A stretch of DNA of 64,000 bases. It comes from JAEUJM01 sp041918615 (lineage in GTDB: Bacteria; Actinomycetota; Acidimicrobiia; Acidimicrobiales; DATDAH01). The DNA lies in contig JAYRVH010000010.1 in the NCBI GenBank assembly GCA_041918615.1, positions 1-64,000 on the forward strand. Reading direction: 5' to 3'. The position numbers and the translations under genes are program-made. Below, one piece after another: positions 24,528 through 32,757 of the stretch. The notes under the pieces were generated by a model. The model was not told the DNA's origin and searched no databases. It saw only the letters and a list, made by a program, of their open reading frames with translations. The first letter of the stretch is position 1. Every line of letters begins with the position of its first letter.

Positions 24528-25033
24528 GCACGCTGCGGGGGCCGCTCCCGCTCACTGCCGATCACGAGGTCGATGAGTTCCGGTCTGGTGACCCCGTGCT
24601 CGACGGCTGGTTGCGCACCCGGGCGCTCCGCAACCAGGCCGAAGGCGCATCCCGGACCTGGGTGGTCCTCGAGGGGCGCACGGTCGTCGCCTTCTACGCA
24701 TCGAGCACCGCCGTGGTGCTGCGCTCTGCGGCGCCAGGCCGACCGGCCCGCAACCAGCCTGATCCCCTACCGGCGCTCCTACTCGCACGGCTGGCCGTCG
24801 ACGAGCGTCACCAGGGCGAAGGACTCGGGGCGGCACTCCTGAAGCACTTCCTGCTGAAGGCGCTCGAGGTCGCCGAGCTCGTCGGCGTCCGCCTCCTCTT
24901 CGTCCACGCGGCGACGCCCGAGGCTGCCGCCTTCTACGAGCACCACGGCTTCGAACGCTCCCCCCTCGACGAGCTCACGCTGCTGCTGTTGGTGAAGGAC
25001 CTGTCCGTCGCATCACGCCCGGGATCCGGATGA
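24524..25033 (+). CDS. GNAT-family acetyltransferase toxin (TacT/AtaT-like)
   Basis: Known for the family: acetylates the amino acid on charged tRNAs and stops translation. Seen: 169 aa; acetyl-CoA motif LLARLAVDERHQGEGLGAALLKHFLLKAL (about 85-112, Q/RxxGxG/A pattern HQGEGLG), and AAAFYEHHGFERSPLD with the conserved Tyr and Phe of motif B. N-terminal VDEFRSGDPVLDGWLRTRALRNQAEGASRTWV is the usual toxin-type start (F.cg...ld.wl...a..n...g.srt.V). Coupled to the antitoxin. Confidence 0.9.
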   Translation: MSTLRGPLPLTADHEVDEFRSGDPVLDGWLRTRALRNQAEGASRTWVVLEGRTVVAFYASSTAVVLRSAAPGRPARNQPDPLPALLLARLAVDERHQGEGLGAALLKHFLLKALEVAELVGVRLLFVHAATPEAAAFYEHHGFERSPLDELTLLLLVKDLSVASRPGSG

Positions 25034-25054
25034 CCGAGGCCGGACCCACGTCGA

Positions 25055-25576
25055 TCAGTCGAAGGCGACGTCGATGCTCGATGCGGCGGTCCGCATTCTC
25101 TGAACCACGGCGCCGTTCGACTCGGGGACCATCAAGAGCGCGTGAAACGGACGAGCGGGTCGATCGAAGCGTCCATTGTCGATGACCGGCTCAGACCAGA
25201 ACCGACCGGCTCCGTCCAAGGCTCGTAGAAGTGCAGGGACATCCGCCTCGTCGTCCGCCAAGAGTTCGTCAGCTCGCTCGACTACGAGCACGTAGGCGTC
25301 GGCGGGCAACCACTCGTCGAGGTAGCTCAGACACTCGGTGAGTGCGGGCCAGTTCTCGCCGAAGCCAGTGAAGAACTGAAACGCAGCGGCGAACTCGTCC
25401 ATCAACGCCGGGACGCTCCGCATCTTGTGGCCACGGAGAACCCGGACACAGACGTCGAGCGGTGGATGTGAGTAGAAGTGGCTCGCCGTCCACGGGAGCC
25501 GCTCCGACTCCCCGGGACCCACATGGATGATCGGCGCCTCTACACGGAAGAGGAAGTCGAGTCCGGTGGTGCTCAC
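25055..25576 (-). CDS. Barstar-like (barnase inhibitor) protein
   Basis: Seen: 173 aa with the barstar core FAAAFQFFTGFGENWPALTECLSYLDEWLPADAYVLVVERADELL at residues about 62-106; the FGxNWxALxxCL motif is the diagnostic helix that plugs ribonuclease active sites. Known: barstar inhibits extracellular guanyl-specific RNases. No barnase/RNase Sa-type gene is visible in the window, and the N-terminal 55 residues (HVGPGESERLPWTASHFYSHPP) are extra. Convergent with the GNAT toxin gene and nine bases from the mog stop. Could be an orphan immunity protein or a regulator of a distant nuclease. Confidence 0.8.
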   Translation of the reverse strand: MSTTGLDFLFRVEAPIIHVGPGESERLPWTASHFYSHPPLDVCVRVLRGHKMRSVPALMDEFAAAFQFFTGFGENWPALTECLSYLDEWLPADAYVLVVERADELLADDEADVPALLRALDGAGRFWSEPVIDNGRFDRPARPFHALLMVPESNGAVVQRMRTAASSIDVAFD

Positions 25577-25584
25577 GGGCCCGA

Positions 25585-26061
25585 TCAGTGCTCGCGGTGG
25601 CCGGCGAGGAGGCGCAGGGCGTGGGGGATGACGTCGAGGACGGCGTCGAGGGTCTCGATGCAGCCCTTGGTGGAGCCGGGGGTGTTGAGCGCGAGGCTCT
25701 CCCCCACCGTGCCCGCGACCGCCCGCGACAGGCGCCCGAGGGGGCTGACGAGGCGCATTGCCTCGGCGAGGCCCGGCGCTTCGCGTTCGAGCACCTGGAG
25801 GGTGCCTTCCGGGGTGAGGTCGCGAGGCCCGAAGCCGGTGCCGCCGGTGGTCACCACCAGGCCGGCGAAGCCGTGGGTGAGCTCGCGCAGCGCCGCCGCC
25901 ACGGGCTCGGCGCCGTCCTCGGTGACCCGGCGCTCGACGACGTCGAAGCCGTGGGCGGCGAGGTGGACCGCGAGCGCCTCGCCCGACTTGTCCTCGCGGG
26001 TGCCTGCGATCACGCCGTCGGACACCGTCAGCACCTTGGCCCGCAACCCCTCACCGCTCAT
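25585..26061 (-). CDS. mog: Molybdopterin adenylyltransferase / MoaB-type protein
   Basis: Adenylylates molybdopterin before molybdenum insertion. Seen: 158 aa; VLTVSDGVIAGTREDKSGEAL start, VVTTGGTGFGPRDLTPEGTL (about 69-88) and LNTPGSTKGCIETLDAV near the end are the MoCF_biosynth motifs. The fold is shared by MogA and MoaB; which activity applies cannot be separated by sequence. Overlaps fmt as ATGA. Other molybdenum-cofactor genes are not in the window. Confidence 0.88.
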   Translation of the reverse strand: MSGEGLRAKVLTVSDGVIAGTREDKSGEALAVHLAAHGFDVVERRVTEDGAEPVAAALRELTHGFAGLVVTTGGTGFGPRDLTPEGTLQVLEREAPGLAEAMRLVSPLGRLSRAVAGTVGESLALNTPGSTKGCIETLDAVLDVIPHALRLLAGHREH

Positions 26062-26978
26062 GGTGCGGCATCCAGGCGTTCGCCCTCGGTCCAGCGGGTG
26101 CCGTGGAACCAGGCACCGGCGTCCTGGCGGCCCTTGCCCTCGGGCTGCACCTCGACCAGGGAGAGGGGCCCATCGCCGGCGCCCACCAGCACTTCGCCGC
26201 CGGCGTGCTCGACGTCGCCCACCGCCACCCCGGGGGCCGGTGGTGAGTCGACGAGGCGGGTGCGGTGGACCTTCAGGCGCCGACCGCGGAACGTCGTCCA
26301 GGCGTCACCGACCCGCACCTGGCGGTGGATCTCGACGGCCGGCCGGGACCAGTCGATCTCCCGCTCCTCGGGCTGCATCTTCTTGGCGTAGGTGACCTCG
26401 CCCACCTGGGGCTGGGGCTCACCGAAGCCCTCGGCCAGGGCGTCGAGCAGCAGCGACGAGCCCAGGTCGACCAGCTCGTCACGCAGCTCGTCGAGGGTGA
26501 CGTCGGGATGGATCCAACACTCGGTGCGGGCGTACACCGCTCCGGCATCCAACTCGGACACGACCTCCATCAGGCACACGCCGGTGTGCTCGTCGCCGGC
26601 CAGGATGGCCCGCTCGACGGGCGCCGCCCCCCGCCATCGGGGCAGCAGCGAGAAATGGAGATTGACCAGCGGCAGCGCGTCGATCACGTGGTCTTTCAGG
26701 ATCTCCCCGAACGCGACCACCACGCCCAGGTCAGCGCCCACACCGAGCACGTCGTCGACGTCATGGCTGACAGGGATGCCCAGGTCGAGCGCGGCCTGCT
26801 TCACCGGGCTGGGCTGCAGCTCGCCTCCCCGCCCTCGCCGCTTGTCGGGGCGGGTGACCACCAGGGCGATGTCCCGGCCGTCGTCCACCAGGGCCTGCAA
26901 CGGCGGCACGGCCAGTGCGGGGGTGCCCAGGTAGACGAGGCGCTGCGGCGACGAGGGCACCGCGGTCACGGTCGACAT
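26058..26978 (-). CDS. fmt: Methionyl-tRNA formyltransferase
   Basis: Formylates initiator Met-tRNA using 10-formyl-tetrahydrofolate. Seen: 306 aa; RLVYLGTPALAVPPL start, catalytic block NLHFSLLPRWRGAAPVERAI (about 107-126; the family has NxHxSLLPxxRG), DAGAVYARTE, then the C-terminal OB-like domain with WSRPAVEIHRQVRV. Upstream of mog and downstream of def, the usual def-fmt pair. Confidence 0.96.
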   Translation of the reverse strand: MSTVTAVPSSPQRLVYLGTPALAVPPLQALVDDGRDIALVVTRPDKRRGRGGELQPSPVKQAALDLGIPVSHDVDDVLGVGADLGVVVAFGEILKDHVIDALPLVNLHFSLLPRWRGAAPVERAILAGDEHTGVCLMEVVSELDAGAVYARTECWIHPDVTLDELRDELVDLGSSLLLDALAEGFGEPQPQVGEVTYAKKMQPEEREIDWSRPAVEIHRQVRVGDAWTTFRGRRLKVHRTRLVDSPPAPGVAVGDVEHAGGEVLVGAGDGPLSLVEVQPEGKGRQDAGAWFHGTRWTEGERLDAAP

Positions 26979-26997
26979 CCGTCCACCAGCGTCGCTC

Positions 26998-27546
26998 TCA
27001 AGGGAGGCGGAGCCCGCCCGGGGCGGCGTCGGCCCGCTCGCGCGACGATGCCGCGGGGTCGGCGAGGGTGCGCTCGCGAAGGGTGCGCATCGCGTCCTTG
27101 CGCTGGTCGTCGTCGAGCCGCTCGAGCAACAGCACCCCGTCCAAGTGGTCGAGCTCGTGCTGGAAGAGCCGCGCCAGCAGCTCGTCGGCCTCGACCGAGA
27201 CCTCGCGGCCCTCGAGGTCGTACCCCGTGAGGTGGATCTCCTTGGGGCGCACGATGTCCCACGAGAGACCAGGCACCGACAGGCACCCCTCCTCGTACAG
27301 CCACTCGCCGCGGCTCTCGGCGATGGTCGGGTTCACGATGACCCGGGGCCCGTCGCCCGCGTCGTAGACGAAGAGCCGCTTCTGGACGCCGACCTGGGGG
27401 GCGGCCAGGCCGAGGCCGGGCGCGTCGTACATCGTGGTGAGCATGTCGTCGGCCAGGCGGACGAGGGCGCCGTTGAGGTCGTCCACCTCCGCCGCGCGCT
27501 GGGTCAGCACCGGGTCGCCGAAGACTCGGATCGCGTAGGGAGCCAT
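26998..27546 (-). CDS. def: Peptide deformylase
   Basis: Removes the N-formyl group from nascent proteins; metal hydrolase. Seen: 182 aa with the three motifs GLGLAAPQVG, EEGCLSVPG and HELDHLDGVLL (metal ligands Cys, His, His; catalytic Glu). 19 bases separate it from fmt. Confidence 0.97.
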   Translation of the reverse strand: MAPYAIRVFGDPVLTQRAAEVDDLNGALVRLADDMLTTMYDAPGLGLAAPQVGVQKRLFVYDAGDGPRVIVNPTIAESRGEWLYEEGCLSVPGLSWDIVRPKEIHLTGYDLEGREVSVEADELLARLFQHELDHLDGVLLLERLDDDQRKDAMRTLRERTLADPAASSRERADAAPGGLRLP

Positions 27547-27552
27547 ACGCCT

Positions 27553-28107
27553 TCAGGCTACCGAGTAGAAGCGCAGCGCCACGTTGCCGTAGCGGCGGCA
27601 ATCGGACAGCTCGAGGTTGGTGAGCGCAGGCTCGTCGGCCTCTTCCCGGGGGTCGAGTTGCACGACCACCAAGCCGTTCGGCGCCAACAGCGTGGGGTGG
27701 GCGTCGATGGCTGCCAACGAACGGCCCCAGAGACCCTGCCACTGAGGTGGCCCGGAGAAGACGATGTCGAAGAGCTTCCCGGCGCCGGGTCCTTCGATCC
27801 AGCCGAAGACTTCGGCCCGCACCACCGTGGCCCCGTCGGCGAGGCGGGTGGTGGCCAGGTTGGCCCGGATGACGTCGACCACGGCGGCGTCTTGCTCCAC
27901 CAGCACCGCCTCGGCGGCGCCCCGGCTGAGCGCCTCGATGCCCACCGCCCCGGTGCCGGCGAACAGGTCGAGGAAGCAGGCGCCGCGGATCCCGGTGCCG
28001 AAGATGTTGAACAGGGCCTCCTTGGCCCGGTCGCTGATGGGGCGCGTGCCCTCCGATGGTGGCCCCTGAAGTCGGAGGCCTCGGGCCGATCCCGCTATGA
28101 CGCGCAC
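27553..28107 (-). CDS. rsmD: RsmD-family 16S rRNA guanine-N2 methyltransferase, variant motif IV
   Basis: Seen: 184 aa; MRVIAGSARGLRLQGPPSEGTRPISDRAKEALFNIF is the RsmD start and LDLFAGTGAVGIEALSRGA is SAM motif I. The catalytic motif, normally DPPY, reads SGPPQW (about 118-123): the acidic residue and the tyrosine are both replaced. Known: DPPY positions the target amine. Inference: either a variant subfamily that still works or one with altered target. Six bases from def. Confidence 0.85.
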   Translation of the reverse strand: MRVIAGSARGLRLQGPPSEGTRPISDRAKEALFNIFGTGIRGACFLDLFAGTGAVGIEALSRGAAEAVLVEQDAAVVDVIRANLATTRLADGATVVRAEVFGWIEGPGAGKLFDIVFSGPPQWQGLWGRSLAAIDAHPTLLAPNGLVVVQLDPREEADEPALTNLELSDCRRYGNVALRFYSVA

Positions 28108-28187
28108 AGCGCAAATCTTGGTGGAATACCACCGCTCAGGTGGTCAACCACCAGGAAATCCGGGAGGTCGGCCAGTGGTGGAGTCAT
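28095..28187 (-). CDS. Possible 30-residue ORF between priA and rsmD
   Basis: Seen: the ATG overlaps the priA stop (TGATGA) and the frame runs 30 codons to a TAG that overlaps the rsmD start by 13 bases. The DNA also contains GGTGG/CCACC inverted repeats that may be the real reason for conservation. No family recognised; listed because it has coupling at both ends. Confidence 0.25.
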   Translation of the reverse strand: MTPPLADLPDFLVVDHLSGGIPPRFALCAS

Positions 28188-29893
28188 CAGCGCAGCGGGT
28201 CGACGGCAATCCGCAACCGGCCCGTCGGGCGCGGTGTCGCGGCGAGTGCGTCGCACAGTGCCCGGTGGTCGGGCGCCCGCAGCAGCCACGCACCGTCGCG
28301 GGGGCCGAGCACCTCCGCGCCGGGCGGCACGTCGAACGCTTCCACGAAGGCCTCCGAGGCCGCGCCCGAAACCGTGGCCGTGGCACAGAAGGGTGGGTCA
28401 CCGAGCGCCTGCCGTCGCCGGCGGTCGGCGGCGGCGACCCGCCCCGGGTCGGCGTGGAGGGCGGCGGTCACGACCTCATGATGGGGCAGGCGCGTCTGGA
28501 GCACGAGCCGACCGCCGTCAGCCCGGCCCCCGAGCAGTCGGGCCGCCCGCGCCACCAGGGCCAGGGCCTGTTCCGCGGCCCGGTACCGGGGTGCCACCAG
28601 CTCCTGGTCGAGGTCGAGGAAGGCCACGACCGCCGCATCGTGGACCTGGTGGAGCACCGCCTCGGTGCCCACGTAGACCCGTGCCGCGGCGAGGTCGGTT
28701 CCCGCGGTCTTCGCGCTGACCTCGACCACGGGCTCGCCCGCAAGGGCCTCGAGCTCCTCTCGGGCACGACTCACCCCGGCGCGCAGGTTCTTCATGCGCG
28801 TCGCGTGGCACACGAGGCAGATGACCGGCCGTTCCAGCCCGCACTGCCGGCACTGGAGGACGCCCGGGTCCGTCTGGCTGGTCGATGCGCCACAGCGCTC
28901 ACAGCGGGCGAGCTCGCCACAGGCGGCACACGCCAGCAACCGGGCACGACCGGTTCGGTTGAGCACGCACACCACTCGGCCCCGCCCTCGCAGCCGCGCC
29001 ACGAGGAGGGGTGAGTACAGCCCCGCCTTCGCGGGGTCCTCCTCGCGCCGGTCCACCACGTCGACGACCGGCCACCCCGCCCGCTCGGCCTGCCTCGACG
29101 GCCGGAGCAGCCGGCCCCACTCCTGGGCCTCGAGCGACGGGCACGGCGACACGAGCACGCACGGCACCCCGGCGCGCCGGGCCCGCTCGACGGCCACGTC
29201 GCGCGCATGCCACGTGGGTGACCGCTCCTCCTTCAGCCCCTCGTCGTGCTCGTCGAGCACGACGACCGCGGCCAGGTCGTCGACCGGAGCCCACGCAGCC
29301 GCCCGGGCGCCCACCACGGTCGCGCCAGCGGCCGCGGCGGCCCATTCGCGTGGCATGAGGGCGGTCGGCACACCGGCACGCCGGAGGCGAAGGCCCAGGT
29401 GACGGGCGGCGTCGAGCGACGGCGTGATCACGAGCGCGTTGCCCCTGCCTGCAGCGGCGAGGACGAGCGGGTAGGTGTCCGACGCCGGCGGGAGGCGAAC
29501 CACTGCCCGCGGCACCGACAGTGCCTCGCGGGCGAGCTCGTCGACGACGTCGGGCACCGGCACCGTACGCCGGGACACCGCCGGCAGAGCCGAGACCACC
29601 CGATCGGGGGAGGCGGTGCGAAGGAACGGCACCCGACGCCCCGACCAACGCCATGCCGCCCAGGCGGCCAAGGCGATGGTGTCGGGTCTCGGACCGCGAC
29701 CCGACACCCTGGCCAGGGCACGGAGCTTCACGCCGGGCGGCGGATCGACCCCCACCGCGGTGACCCACCCGCCGACACGTCGACCGTGCAGGTCGATGCG
29801 CACGAGGTCGCCGACCTCGACCCGTGCACCGTCGGGCACGAGGTAGTCGAACTCGCGATCGATCGCGGGCACGTCCGGCAGGACGCGCACCAC
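28187..29893 (-). CDS. priA: Primosomal protein N' (helicase-dead actinobacterial PriA)
   Basis: Replication-restart protein. Seen: 568 aa against about 650-730 for full PriA. N-terminal 3'BD domain VVRVLPDVPAIDREFDYLVP. The Walker A position reads AAGRGN instead of GxTGSGKT, and the DEAH box is DEHD, so ATP hydrolysis is unlikely. The zinc-binding cysteine cluster is present (CAACGELARCERCG ... CRQCGLERPVICLVC), as is the C-terminal domain with LVLQTRLPHHEVVTAAL. Known: actinobacterial PriA proteins are commonly annotated as probable and lack helicase motifs. Upstream of rsmD and next to metK, conserved order. Confidence 0.93.
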   Translation of the reverse strand: MVRVLPDVPAIDREFDYLVPDGARVEVGDLVRIDLHGRRVGGWVTAVGVDPPPGVKLRALARVSGRGPRPDTIALAAWAAWRWSGRRVPFLRTASPDRVVSALPAVSRRTVPVPDVVDELAREALSVPRAVVRLPPASDTYPLVLAAAGRGNALVITPSLDAARHLGLRLRRAGVPTALMPREWAAAAAGATVVGARAAAWAPVDDLAAVVVLDEHDEGLKEERSPTWHARDVAVERARRAGVPCVLVSPCPSLEAQEWGRLLRPSRQAERAGWPVVDVVDRREEDPAKAGLYSPLLVARLRGRGRVVCVLNRTGRARLLACAACGELARCERCGASTSQTDPGVLQCRQCGLERPVICLVCHATRMKNLRAGVSRAREELEALAGEPVVEVSAKTAGTDLAAARVYVGTEAVLHQVHDAAVVAFLDLDQELVAPRYRAAEQALALVARAARLLGGRADGGRLVLQTRLPHHEVVTAALHADPGRVAAADRRRRQALGDPPFCATATVSGAASEAFVEAFDVPPGAEVLGPRDGAWLLRAPDHRALCDALAATPRPTGRLRIAVDPLR

Positions 29894-29937
29894 ATCGGGC
29901 GGTGCCCCCTGCGGAGGGCCCGGCGGTGCCTCAGGCG

Positions 29938-31134
29938 TCAGAGCCCGAGCGCGGACTTGAGGCCGTCGACCCGGTCGGTGTTCTCCCAGGTGAACCCTTC
30001 GCCCTCACGGCCGAAGTGGCCGTAGGCGGCCGTGGCCTTGTACACCGGCCGGCGAAGATCGAGGTCGCGGAGAATCGCCGCCGGGCGGAGGTCGAAGACC
30101 TCGCGCACCGCCCCTTCGATCTTGCCCTGCTCGACCTGCTCGGTGCCGAAGGTCTCGACCATGATGGACATGGGGTGGGCCACACCGATGGCGTAGGCCA
30201 CCTGCACCTCGCAGCGCGTGGCGGCACCGGAAGCCACCACGTTCTTGGCCACCCATCGAGCGGCGTAGGCGGCGGACCGGTCGACCTTGCTGGGGTCCTT
30301 GCCGGAGAAGGCGCCGCCTCCGTGACGGCCCATGCCGCCGTAGGTGTCCACGATGATCTTGCGCCCGGTGAGGCCGGCGTCGCCGACGGGGCCACCGATC
30401 ACGAAACGCCCGGTGGGGTTGACGAAGACCTCGTAGTCGTCGTCGGCGAACTGGGCGGGGATCACGGGCCGGATCACGTGCTCGATCAGGTCGGGGCGGA
30501 TCATGGTGTCGCGGTCGATGCCGTCGTTGTGCTGGGTGGACACGAGCACGGTGCGGAGCCGGACCGGCCGGTTGTCCTCGTAGTCGAAGGTGACCTGGGT
30601 CTTGCCGTCAGGACGCAGGTACGGGATCGTTCCCGCCCGGCGAACCTCGGCGAGGCGCTCGGCCATGCGGTGGGCCAGGTGGATCGGCAGCGGCATGAGC
30701 ACGTCGGTCTCGTCGCAGGCGTAGCCGAACATCATCCCCTGGTCGCCGGCGCCCTGCTTGTCGAGCTGGTCCTCCTCACCGGAGGTGCCCGAGCGGACCT
30801 CTTCCGAGTCGTCGACGCCCTGGGCGATGTCCTGGGACTGTTCGTCGATCGACACCATCACGCCACAGGTGTTGCCGTCGTAACCGAACGATTCGCGGTC
30901 GTAGCCGATGCCGTTGATGGTGTCTCGCACCACGCGCGGGATGTCGACGTAGGCGTCGGTGGTGATCTCGCCGGCGACCACGGCGAGGCCGGTGGTCACG
31001 AGCGTCTCACAGGCGACCCGGCTGGCCGGGTCCTGGGCCAACATGGCGTCGAGGATCGCATCGGAGATCTGGTCGGCCATCTTGTCGGGGTGGCCCTCGG
31101 TGACCGATTCCGAGGTGAAGGTCCAACTGGTCAC
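29938..31134 (-). CDS. metK: S-adenosylmethionine synthetase
   Basis: Makes SAM from methionine and ATP; tetramer. Seen: 398 aa; FTSESVTEGHPDKMADQISD start (metal and ATP residues), GAGDQGMMFGYA (signature 1), GGGAFSGKDPSKVDRSAAYAAR (signature 2). GTG start at 31134 overlaps the coaBC stop. Length is normal. Confidence 0.98.
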   Translation of the reverse strand: MTSWTFTSESVTEGHPDKMADQISDAILDAMLAQDPASRVACETLVTTGLAVVAGEITTDAYVDIPRVVRDTINGIGYDRESFGYDGNTCGVMVSIDEQSQDIAQGVDDSEEVRSGTSGEEDQLDKQGAGDQGMMFGYACDETDVLMPLPIHLAHRMAERLAEVRRAGTIPYLRPDGKTQVTFDYEDNRPVRLRTVLVSTQHNDGIDRDTMIRPDLIEHVIRPVIPAQFADDDYEVFVNPTGRFVIGGPVGDAGLTGRKIIVDTYGGMGRHGGGAFSGKDPSKVDRSAAYAARWVAKNVVASGAATRCEVQVAYAIGVAHPMSIMVETFGTEQVEQGKIEGAVREVFDLRPAAILRDLDLRRPVYKATAAYGHFGREGEGFTWENTDRVDGLKSALGL

Positions 31135-32396
31135 GTGTCGCTCCCTGTTTCTTGGATTTGCGATGGCAGGTCTTGGATGTGGGATGGCAGGTCTTGGTGG
31201 TGGGTGGCTCGACTCGAGACCACGGCGTCGAGGACCTCTCTGGCCACTGCCCGCTTGTCGGTCAGAGGCACGTCTCGCTCGATTCCCGAACCCGACATGA
31301 TTAGCACCTGGTTGGTGTCGTGTTCGAACCCGACCGACGGCGCGGACACGTCGTTGGCCACGATGAGATCCGCGCCCTTGGCCGCGAGCTTGGCCGCGGC
31401 GTTTCGGCGCAGGTCCCGGGTCTCGGCCGCGAAGCCCACCAGGGTCTGGCCCGGGCGCTTGCGTGCACCGAGTGCGGCCAGGATGTCGGGCGTGGGCTCG
31501 AGGGTGATCTCGGGCGTCCCGCCGGCCTTCTTGATCTTGTGCTCGTCGCGATGGGTGGGTCGGAAGTCGGCCACCGCGGCCGCCATGATCACCACGTCGG
31601 CGGCGTCGCTGCGGCTGAGCACCGCCTGCTCCATGTCGGCCGCGGTCTCCACCGCCACCACCTCGACCCCGTCGGCGACCGGCCGTTCGACGGTGGTCAC
31701 GAGCGTCACCTTCGCACCCTGGGCGGCGGCCTCGTCGGCCAGCGCGTGGCCCTGCTTCCCCGACGAGCGGTTGCCGAGGAAGCGCACGGGGTCGAGCGGT
31801 TCGCGGGTACCGCCGGCGGTGACGAGGACACGGAGCCCCGCGAGGTGCTGCGGTGCGAGCAGGGCCTCGACGACGCCCACGATGACCGCTGGATCAGCGA
31901 GGCGACCCGCGCCCGTGTCGCCCCCGGCGAGGCGACCCTCGGTGGGCGGGACGATGACGACGCCGCGTTCGGCCAGTGTCCGCAGGTTGTCCTGCACCGC
32001 CGGGTGCTCCCACATCTCGGTGTGCATGGCGGGACAGACCACCACCGGGGCCCGGGTCGCGAGCAGCGTCGCCGTGAGGAGATCGTCCGAGATCCCTGCG
32101 GCGTACGCCCCGATCAGGCGGGCCGTGGCGGGGCACACCACGATCACGTCTGCCGACTGCCCGAGCCGGGTGTGCGGAATCGGGTCGGCCTCGTCCCAGA
32201 GCGACGTCTGCGCCGGCTCGGAGGCCAGCGCCGAGAAGGTGACCTCACCCACGAATCGGGTGGCCCCCTCGGTGAGGACCGGCAGGACGTGCGCGCCGGC
32301 ATCCACCAGCCGGCGGCACACCTCGACCGCCTTGTAGGCGGCAATCCCTCCGCTGACGCCGAGGACGACTCGACGCCCCGCCACCGCCGCGGGCAC
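31131..32396 (-). CDS. coaBC: Phosphopantothenoylcysteine decarboxylase / synthetase
   Basis: Two steps of coenzyme A synthesis. Seen: 421 aa; N-terminal CoaC flavoprotein with VLGVSGGIAAYKAVE, catalytic His in IPHTRLGQSADVIVVCPATA and the PAMHTEMW clamp (family PAMNxxM); C-terminal CoaB from about residue 188 with VTAGGTREPLDPVRFLGNRSSGKQG and AAVADFRP, KIKK. The last 25 residues are a family-foreign tail containing QDLP twice, encoded by a 21-bp tandem repeat. Adjacent to rpoZ. Confidence 0.96.
   Translation of the reverse strand: MPAAVAGRRVVLGVSGGIAAYKAVEVCRRLVDAGAHVLPVLTEGATRFVGEVTFSALASEPAQTSLWDEADPIPHTRLGQSADVIVVCPATARLIGAYAAGISDDLLTATLLATRAPVVVCPAMHTEMWEHPAVQDNLRTLAERGVVIVPPTEGRLAGGDTGAGRLADPAVIVGVVEALLAPQHLAGLRVLVTAGGTREPLDPVRFLGNRSSGKQGHALADEAAAQGAKVTLVTTVERPVADGVEVVAVETAADMEQAVLSRSDAADVVIMAAAVADFRPTHRDEHKIKKAGGTPEITLEPTPDILAALGARKRPGQTLVGFAAETRDLRRNAAAKLAAKGADLIVANDVSAPSVGFEHDTNQVLIMSGSGIERDVPLTDKRAVAREVLDAVVSSRATHHQDLPSHIQDLPSQIQETGSDT
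31151..31200 (-). repeat. 21-bp tandem repeat at the coaBC 3' end
   Basis: CTTGGAT-(TT/GT)-G-(C/G)-GATGGCAGGT repeats at 31151 and 31172 with a partial third copy at 31193. It encodes the repeated QDLPS.IQ of the CoaBC tail. Confidence 0.8.
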
Positions 32397-32409
32397 CGGC
32401 GTGGACCTG

Positions 32410-32724
32410 CTATCCCTCGGTGTCGGCCGTGTCGTCGGTGTCGTCGGTGGCCGGGTCCGCTTCGTCCTCGACGACCGGCGCCGGATGCAGCCCGACGATC
32501 TTGTCCGCCGCGATCTCCTCGAAGGCGATCGAAAGCGGCTTGTGCGCCAGTGAGGTGACCTGGGGCGGCACGGCCGAGCCGAGGCCCTCGCCCAGCTGGC
32601 CGAGGTACGAGTTGATCTGGCGCGCCCGCATGGATCCGAGGGTGACCAGGGTGAACTTGGAGTCGACCTTCGACAACAGGTCCTCGATCGACGGGTTCAT
32701 CATGGTGTTGTGGCGCGACGGCAT
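32410..32724 (-). CDS. rpoZ: RNA polymerase omega subunit
   Basis: Assembly subunit of RNA polymerase. Seen: 104 aa; MNPSIEDLLSKVDSKFTLVTLGSMRARQINSY and the conserved PLSIAFEEIAADKI; acidic C-terminal tail (EDEADPATDDTDD). Two or three possible ATGs at the N-terminus (MPSRHNTMMNPS); the longest is used here. Order gmk-rpoZ-coaBC-metK is the conserved one. Confidence 0.96.
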   Translation of the reverse strand: MPSRHNTMMNPSIEDLLSKVDSKFTLVTLGSMRARQINSYLGQLGEGLGSAVPPQVTSLAHKPLSIAFEEIAADKIVGLHPAPVVEDEADPATDDTDDTADTEG

Positions 32725-32757
32725 GGCGATCTCCTCAGCGGCTGACTGCGCAGGATA

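Noticed and set aside
29824..32337. Plus-strand open frame of 837 codons
   Set aside because: Antisense to metK and coaBC, both unambiguous by motif.
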